This document shows positions 6,027-10,894 of a stretch of 10,894 nt of DNA, one piece after another. Position numbers and translations under genes: made by a program. The notes beneath the pieces were generated by a model. That model saw only the letters and a program-made list of their open reading frames with translations. It searched no databases and was not told the origin of the DNA. Within the stretch, counting starts at the first letter, position 1. Each line of letters opens with the position of its first letter. The stretch comes from an uncultured Clostridia bacterium (GTDB lineage: Bacteria > Bacillota > Clostridia > TANB77 > CAG-508). The stretch spans positions 1 to 10,894 of the forward strand of contig CAPOZU010000027.1 in assembly GCA_948676835.1 (NCBI GenBank), read 5' to 3'.

Positions 6027-7466
6027 ATGAGTGTAAAAGTTGAAAAAACTGAAAATAAGAACGAAGTAAAATTAGAAATTACAGTAGAAGCAAAAGTTTT
6101 TGACGAAGGAATAGTAAAAGTATATAACAAAAATGCTAAATATTTTAATATACCTGGTTTTAGAAAAGGAAAAGCTCCAATGAATATAGTTGAAAGATAT
6201 TATGGTGCAAGCATTTTTTATGAAGATGCTTTCCAAGATGTTGCATCAGTTGCATATGATGAAGCAATAAAATCAGAAAAAATTGAAGTTGCAAGCAGAC
6301 CAGAAATAGATGTAATTCAAATGGAAAAAGGAAAAGATTTAATATTTACTGCAGTAGTAGCTACAAAACCAGAAGTTAAACTTGGAAAATATAAGGGAAT
6401 AGCTTTAGAAAAAACAGAAGTAAAAGTTACAGATAAAGATGTTGAAGAAGAATTAAATCGTATGGCAGACCGTAACAGTAGAATGGTTACAGTATCAGAT
6501 AGAGCTGCTGAAAAAGGAGACACAGCAGTTATAGATTATACAGGAACTGTAGATGGCGTTGAATTTGAAGGTGGAAAAGCTGAAAACTATGAATTACAAT
6601 TAGGAAGTAATACATTTATTCCAGGATTTGAAGATCAAGTAGTTGGAATGAATCCTGAAGAAACAAGAGATATAAATGTTAAATTCCCTGAAGAATATTT
6701 TTCTAAAGATTTAGCTGGAAAAGATGCTATATTTAAAGTTGTTTTACATGAAATAAAAACAAAAGAATTACCTAAAATAGATGATGAATTTGTTAAAGAT
6801 GTTAGTGAATTTGATACTTTAGAAGAATTAAAAGCTGATATCAAAGCTAAAAAAGAAAAACAAAGTGAAGAAGCATCTAAAGCTGAATTAGAAGAAAAAG
6901 CAGTTAGAGCTGTTGCAGAAAATTCAGAAGTAGAAATTCCAAATGGAATGGTTGAACTAGAATTAGATAATATGCAAGAAGATATGAATAGAAGATTATC
7001 TTATCAAGGAATAAATTTTGAACAATATCTTCAAATGCTTGGAAAAACAGTTGCAGACTTTAGAAAAGAAAGCGTAGAGCCAGCTAAAGATTCTATTAAA
7101 ATGAGATTAGTTTTAGAAGCTGTTTACAATGATGCTAAAATTGAAGTATCTGATGAAGAAGTTGATGAAAAAATTAAAGAATTAGCTGCAAGCTATGGAA
7201 GAAAAGAAGAAGAATTAAAAACAAACGAAGATTTAATAAATAGTATAAAAGTTAATATTAAATCTGAAAAAGGTATTGCTTTAATAGTAGATAATGCTAA
7301 AGTAAAAGTTGTTGAACCAAAACAAGAAAAAGAAGATAAGGCAGAAAAGAAAACAACAACTAAAAAAACAACTAAAAAGGTGGCTGCTGAAAAAGAAGAT
7401 AAAGTAGAAAAAGAAGAAAAAACAGAAAAGAAAACAACTAGAAAATCTACAAAAAAAGAACAATAA
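6027..7466 (+). CDS. tig: trigger factor (ribosome-bound chaperone, PPIase) with a Lys/Glu/Thr tail
   Basis: Trigger factor binds at the ribosomal exit tunnel, shields nascent chains and has peptidyl-prolyl isomerase activity. The 479-residue protein shows the ribosome-docking signature GFRKGKAP at 44-51. An FKBP-type domain follows from about 155 to 245 ('KGDTAVIDYTGTVDG ... GSNTFIPGFEDQVVGM'), then the helical C-terminal chaperone domain to about 430. Residues 432-479 are an added low-complexity tail of Lys, Glu and Thr not found in the standard protein of about 430 residues. The start is ATG 6027, 6 bases after GGAGGA; the in-frame ATG at 6006 lies upstream of that site and has none of its own. 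It has its own promoter and terminator. clpP lies downstream, as in many bacteria, but here a surface protease gene separates them. Confidence 0.96.
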   Translation: MSVKVEKTENKNEVKLEITVEAKVFDEGIVKVYNKNAKYFNIPGFRKGKAPMNIVERYYGASIFYEDAFQDVASVAYDEAIKSEKIEVASRPEIDVIQMEKGKDLIFTAVVATKPEVKLGKYKGIALEKTEVKVTDKDVEEELNRMADRNSRMVTVSDRAAEKGDTAVIDYTGTVDGVEFEGGKAENYELQLGSNTFIPGFEDQVVGMNPEETRDINVKFPEEYFSKDLAGKDAIFKVVLHEIKTKELPKIDDEFVKDVSEFDTLEELKADIKAKKEKQSEEASKAELEEKAVRAVAENSEVEIPNGMVELELDNMQEDMNRRLSYQGINFEQYLQMLGKTVADFRKESVEPAKDSIKMRLVLEAVYNDAKIEVSDEEVDEKIKELAASYGRKEEELKTNEDLINSIKVNIKSEKGIALIVDNAKVKVVEPKQEKEDKAEKKTTTKKTTKKVAAEKEDKVEKEEKTEKKTTRKSTKKEQ

Positions 7467-7475
7467 AAAAATTAG

Positions 7476-7514
7476 AAAAATCCTTAAACTTAATTAGAGT
7501 TTAAGGATTTTTTT
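7476..7514 (+). terminator. tig intrinsic terminator
   Basis: A perfect 15-bp stem, AAAAATCCTTAAACT (7476-7490) with 7498-7512, closes a 7-base loop and runs into seven T (7508-7514). Confidence 0.9.
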
Positions 7515-7551
7515 GTTACTGAAATGTTATATTAAATAAATACAAAAGAAA

Positions 7552-7580
7552 TTTACATTTATAAAGTAAAAATATATAAT
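7552..7580 (+). promoter_or_regulatory. promoter of the surface protease gene
   Basis: TTTACA (7552-7557) and TATAAT (7575-7580) with a 17-base spacer. The ribosome binding site is AAAGGG at 7601-7606, at a rather long 11 bases from the ATG at 7618. Confidence 0.65.
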
Positions 7581-7617
7581 AAAGTAAAATAAATTTATTA
7601 AAAGGGATATTATCGTT

Positions 7618-10341
7618 ATGAAAAGACTAAAGAAAATTTCAGGAGCAATTATAGCTCTTATGATTATCATTTTCTGCATGGCTAATTCAGTATTTGCAGA
7701 AGAAATAGATTATTTAATGGAGGCTTTATCTGATGAGGCCATAGAATTTAGTGATGAATATCAAGAATGGCTACAACTATCAGATGAGGAAAAATTAAAA
7801 GGTGTTCAACCAGTTACTTTTGTAATTCCAAAAACTAAAGCTGAAAACACAAATCCAATTAATATTGTAGATACATTAGCTGCAACTTATGAAACTAAAT
7901 TTGATTTAAGGGATATTATTAAAAATAATGTCTCTATTAAAAATCAAAAACAAACAAATAGTTGCTGGGCTTTTGCAAGTTTAGCTTCATTAGAATCAAA
8001 TTTAGCTATGAGAGATTATAAAAATAATAGAGATACTTCAAAAATATATGATTTTTCAGAAAGACATATGGAATATGCAACAAGTAGAACTTTTTTAAAT
8101 AACAAAATAAATGATAAAGGATTTAGCAGAGAAGTTGGAGAGGGTGGAAATGGCCTTATGGCTACAGCCTATTTGACAAATGGAAGTGGAGCAATACTAG
8201 AATCAGATATGCCATTTCAAAATAACGAAGATAAGATTGATATAAGTGAGATTGAAAATAAAACTGTACAAACAGAAATTTATGATACAGTAATGTTTCC
8301 TTTATATATTGGAACAGAAGATACACAAGAATTAAGAAATGCAATGAAAAAGCATATAAAAAATTATGGTGCAATTATGGCAAGTATTCATGGAGCGTCT
8401 TTAGAGTCAGATTACTATAATAATGATACTGGAGCTATATATTGTGATGATGCAAATAAATGCCCATCAAATCATGGTATAGTAATAATTGGTTGGGATG
8501 ACAATTATGCAATAGAAAACTTTAATGAAGCACATAGGCCAAAAGAAAAAGGTGCATGGATAATTAAAAATTCTTGGGGAGAAAGACAAGAGGCTCCTCT
8601 TGAAGATATGAAAGAATCTCTTTTTAAAGTTTTTGAAAAAGAATTCAAAGAAAAAAATATAAATTCTGCTAAAGAAATACCAGATGAATTAGCTAAAGAG
8701 TTACTTTTGGGATTAGGATTTAAAATTGATGGGAATATTGTTTATTTGATAACAGGTGATAATGGTTATATGTATATTTCATATAATGATGTTAGAATAT
8801 ATACTAATTTATATGGAGTAATAAATTCAGATGATAAAGTAAGTTATGATAATCTTTATCAATATGATTATTATGGAATAGATACAGCTCTTCCATTTGT
8901 TACATCAAAGATATATCTTGCTACTGTATTTGATAAAAAAACAAAAGAAAAAGAATTATTAGATCGAGTTTCTATTTTTGCAGCAGAGACTTATACATGT
9001 AAAGTTTATGTAAATCCAAATGGAGAAAGTAAAGCAAAAAATGATTTTATTCCTGTTCAGTTAAAGGCAGGAGAATCAGAAACATTTGAAGCTGGATATC
9101 ATACATTAGAGTTCTTAAATCCAATTGAAATTAAAGGAGATAAATTTGTTGTACTTATTGAAGTTCAAGGAACAAGAAATAACGGAATAACAGTTGGTGC
9201 TGAACAAAAGACTGATACTGGATTTTTTACAAATGTGGAAACAGAAGAAGGAAAATGCTTCTTTACAGTAGGTAGCGATTTTGAAAAAAATAACTGGTTA
9301 GATTTTGGAAAATTAAATAGTGTTAAATCAAATTATCCAAATACAGATATAACAATTAAAGCTTTTACTGTTGAAGAGGAAGAAAATGTAACATTAAAAA
9401 GTATTAAGATAACTAAAGAGCCTAATAAAACATCATATATAGCTGGAGAAGATTTTGATAAAACTGGAATGATAGTTACAGCAACATATAGTAATGGAGA
9501 AACTAAAGATGTAACTGATTATACAATCCAAAATGGAACGAAACTAACTGTAGGACAATCTACAGTAATAATTAAATATAATGATATGATTGCAGAGCAA
9601 AGAATAACAGTTACAGAAAAAAATATTCCAGATGATAATCCTCCTGAAGAACCTAAAGCTGAATCTTCAAGTCTTTTAGGTTTAGTTGTAACAGTAAAAA
9701 ATTTAAGAGGATATAAATTTACAGATAAGTCAAAACAGGCATATATTACTATGGATATGATTATAACTAATATTCAAAGAGCAACTAAAAATGATAGTGT
9801 AGAATATTATTATTATTTATCTTCATCACAAGGAGAATCTAATATTAAAAATTGGGTTAAAGTAAAAGAAAATCAAACTGCTACAGATAGAATTTCTTTT
9901 GGAGTAGATACACGAGATATATCTAATTATTCTGAAGTAGCAAATTCTCAAAACTTATATTTATACATAAAAGAAGTTGCTAAAAAAGGTAATGATGAGG
10001 CAACAAATATATCTTCAGGTATATTAGTAAGATATTCTGGTGAATCAGAAATTTACATTGATGGTGTGAAACAAAACGGAAATAACAATAATAACAACAA
10101 TAATAATAATAACAATAATAATAACGATAATAATAATGACAACAATAATAAAAACAAAAATACTATTATAAATAAAAATACAACAAATACACAAGGATAT
10201 GTAAATACTGCAAGTAAAGATAATACAACTGCTAACAAAATATTGCCTAAAACAGGTGCAACATTCTTGTTCATTACAATACTTACAATTACAGTGCTTG
10301 GAATTTATATGTATGTAAAATATGAAAGAATAGATAAATAA
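7618..10341 (+). CDS. secreted papain-like (C1A) cysteine protease, sortase-anchored, with lectin-like and Ig-like domains
   Basis: A 907-residue cell-surface protein. Residues 1-27 are a signal peptide (basic start, hydrophobic core, VFA end). After a propeptide-like stretch, the C1 protease core shows Gln110 (oxyanion hole), Cys116 in NSCWAFA, His286 in SNHGIVIIGWDD and Asn318 in KNSWG, so the catalytic set is complete. About 58 mainly helical residues (322-379) are inserted between KNSWG and the GDNGYMYISYND strand, which usually lie close together. Residues about 400-585 fit the lectin-like domain often fused to clostridial C1 proteases. Residues 592-667 resemble a bacterial Ig-like (Big_3) domain, and about 680-815 is an unassigned beta-rich domain. 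An Asn tract (822-844) then leads to LPKTG (876-880), a membrane segment (about 882-899) and a basic tail, the sortase sorting signal. Target proteins are unknown; surface protein processing or host/dietary protein breakdown are possibilities. Confidence 0.93.
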   Translation: MKRLKKISGAIIALMIIIFCMANSVFAEEIDYLMEALSDEAIEFSDEYQEWLQLSDEEKLKGVQPVTFVIPKTKAENTNPINIVDTLAATYETKFDLRDIIKNNVSIKNQKQTNSCWAFASLASLESNLAMRDYKNNRDTSKIYDFSERHMEYATSRTFLNNKINDKGFSREVGEGGNGLMATAYLTNGSGAILESDMPFQNNEDKIDISEIENKTVQTEIYDTVMFPLYIGTEDTQELRNAMKKHIKNYGAIMASIHGASLESDYYNNDTGAIYCDDANKCPSNHGIVIIGWDDNYAIENFNEAHRPKEKGAWIIKNSWGERQEAPLEDMKESLFKVFEKEFKEKNINSAKEIPDELAKELLLGLGFKIDGNIVYLITGDNGYMYISYNDVRIYTNLYGVINSDDKVSYDNLYQYDYYGIDTALPFVTSKIYLATVFDKKTKEKELLDRVSIFAAETYTCKVYVNPNGESKAKNDFIPVQLKAGESETFEAGYHTLEFLNPIEIKGDKFVVLIEVQGTRNNGITVGAEQKTDTGFFTNVETEEGKCFFTVGSDFEKNNWLDFGKLNSVKSNYPNTDITIKAFTVEEEENVTLKSIKITKEPNKTSYIAGEDFDKTGMIVTATYSNGETKDVTDYTIQNGTKLTVGQSTVIIKYNDMIAEQRITVTEKNIPDDNPPEEPKAESSSLLGLVVTVKNLRGYKFTDKSKQAYITMDMIITNIQRATKNDSVEYYYYLSSSQGESNIKNWVKVKENQTATDRISFGVDTRDISNYSEVANSQNLYLYIKEVAKKGNDEATNISSGILVRYSGESEIYIDGVKQNGNNNNNNNNNNNNNNNDNNNDNNNKNKNTIINKNTTNTQGYVNTASKDNTTANKILPKTGATFLFITILTITVLGIYMYVKYERIDK
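10081..10149 (+). repeat. AAT/AAC trinucleotide tract encoding poly-Asn
   Basis: Fifteen Asn codons, then Asp, three Asn, Asp, three Asn, written in a mixture of AAT and AAC. It forms the flexible wall-spanning linker just before the sortase signal of the surface protease. Such a tract can gain or lose whole codons without breaking the frame. Confidence 0.85.
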
Positions 10342-10359
10342 AAGTCGATTTATGAAATT

Positions 10360-10408
10360 TAAAAGATATATTTTTTCAAACAAATGTATTGAAAAAATAT
10401 ATCTTTTA
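10360..10408 (+). terminator. 20-bp perfect hairpin behind the surface protease gene
   Basis: Arms 10360-10379 and 10389-10408 are perfectly complementary around a 9-base loop. The right arm ends in CTTTTA, so the U-tail is short and only partly outside the stem. It is placed 18 bases behind the stop codon and is probably the terminator of the protease mRNA, though weaker in U-tail than the others in this window. Confidence 0.7.
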
Positions 10409-10417
10409 GTATATAGT
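10389..10417 (+). promoter_or_regulatory. clpP promoter overlapping the upstream hairpin
   Basis: TTGAAA (10389-10394) and TATAGT (10412-10417) with a 17-base spacer. The -35 box and most of the spacer lie in the right arm of the preceding hairpin. No CtsR operator (tandem GGTCAAA heptads) is visible around it. Confidence 0.6.
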
Positions 10418-10460
10418 AAGTAAAGTATTATAAAATTATACAAGAGAAAGGAAGAATAAA

Positions 10461-10894
10461 ATGATTGAAAATAGTTTAGTACCTTATGTAATTGAACAAA
10501 CAAGTAGAGGAGAAAGATCTTACGATATTTTTTCAAGATTATTAAAAGATAGAATTATATTTTTAGCAGAAGATGTAAATGCTACATCAGCAAGTTTAGT
10601 AGTTGCACAACTTTTATTTTTAGAGTCAGAGGATCCAGATAAAGAAATAAATCTATATATCAATAGTCCTGGAGGATCTATAACAGATGGAATGGCTATT
10701 GTAGATACTATAAATTATATTAAATGTCCTGTATCAACAATTTGTGTTGGTATGGCTGCTAGTATGGGGGCTGTTCTTCTTGCTTCTGGAGCTAAAGGAA
10801 AAAGATATGCTACTCCTAATGCTGAAATATTAATTCATCAACCATTAATTGGTGGTGGAGGACTTTCAGGACAAACAACTGAAATAAAAATTCA
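10461..10894 (+). CDS. clpP: ATP-dependent Clp protease proteolytic subunit (partial, cut by window end)
   Basis: The first 144 codons of ClpP, a serine protease that forms two stacked heptameric rings and works with ClpX/ClpC-type unfoldases. The N-terminus 'LVPYVIEQTSRGERSYDIFSRLLKDRIIFL' region is nearly diagnostic. Ser101 in GMAASMG and His126 in ILIHQP are two of the catalytic triad; the Asp lies beyond the window. NSPGGSITDG at 68-77 is the conserved oxyanion-hole strand. ATG at 10461 follows AAAGGAAG (10447-10454). About 50 residues are expected to be missing from the 3' end. Gene order tig-...-clpP suggests clpX may follow outside the window. Confidence 0.97.
   Translation, partial: MIENSLVPYVIEQTSRGERSYDIFSRLLKDRIIFLAEDVNATSASLVVAQLLFLESEDPDKEINLYINSPGGSITDGMAIVDTINYIKCPVSTICVGMAASMGAVLLASGAKGKRYATPNAEILIHQPLIGGGGLSGQTTEIKI

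Noticed and set aside
7281..7463. Phe-rich open frame antisense to the trigger factor tail
   Set aside because: It reflects the AAA/GAA-rich tail on the other strand; no start signal.
10045..10536. Ile/Val/Leu-rich open frames antisense to the poly-Asn tract
   Set aside because: They are the mirror of AAT/AAC repeats, lack start signals and overlap the protease gene and clpP start.

Overview
The window is very AT-rich DNA with almost exclusive use of AGA for arginine, strong AGGAGG-type ribosome binding sites, classical sigma-A promoters and U-tailed hairpin terminators. It carries the tig...clpP neighbourhood and an LPxTG surface protein. This points to a low-GC Gram-positive bacterium of the Clostridia type (inference; no species can be named from sequence alone).

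Layout, left to right: a small membrane-anchored Glu/Asn-rich protein (142-597, +); zinc-type ribosomal protein L31 rpmE (677-877, +) with its terminator; a 305-residue protein whose second half looks like a LURP-one/tubby-type beta-barrel (1039-1956, +), closed by a strong, probably bidirectional terminator; a compositionally foreign HIT-domain protein (2085-3137, -); a D-Ala-D-Ala carboxypeptidase gene (3238-4452, -) that is readable only through three +1 frameshifts; a divergent 6-phosphofructokinase pfkA (4615-5763, +); trigger factor tig with an unusual Lys/Glu/Thr tail (6027-7466, +); a 907-residue papain-like, sortase-anchored surface protease (7618-10341, +); and the first 144 codons of clpP (10461-window end, +). 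Most genes have their own promoter and terminator, so this is mainly a run of single-gene transcription units. No gap between genes exceeds 300 bases, and no tRNA, rRNA, CRISPR array or transposase was seen.

The most striking signal is in the carboxypeptidase gene. All three catalytic motifs of the S11 family (SxxK, SxN, KTG) and the whole downstream domain are intact, but the protein is split over three frame changes. Each is +1, and each lies exactly where the incoming frame presents CGG followed by A (ACT CGG A, TCA CGG A, ACT CGG A). Skipping the C and reading GGA restores a Gly-Lys pair each time. Across about 2,430 codons of the other native-looking genes I found no in-frame CGG codon, so in this gene CGG occurs three times and coincides with a shift three times. 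This suggests that CGG is a near-unassigned or hungry codon here and that CGG-A acts as a +1 frameshift signal. Decay or sequence error is the main alternative. The neighbouring HIT gene, with its higher G+C and three in-frame CGG codons in an open frame, looks like a recent import and is the natural counter-test.
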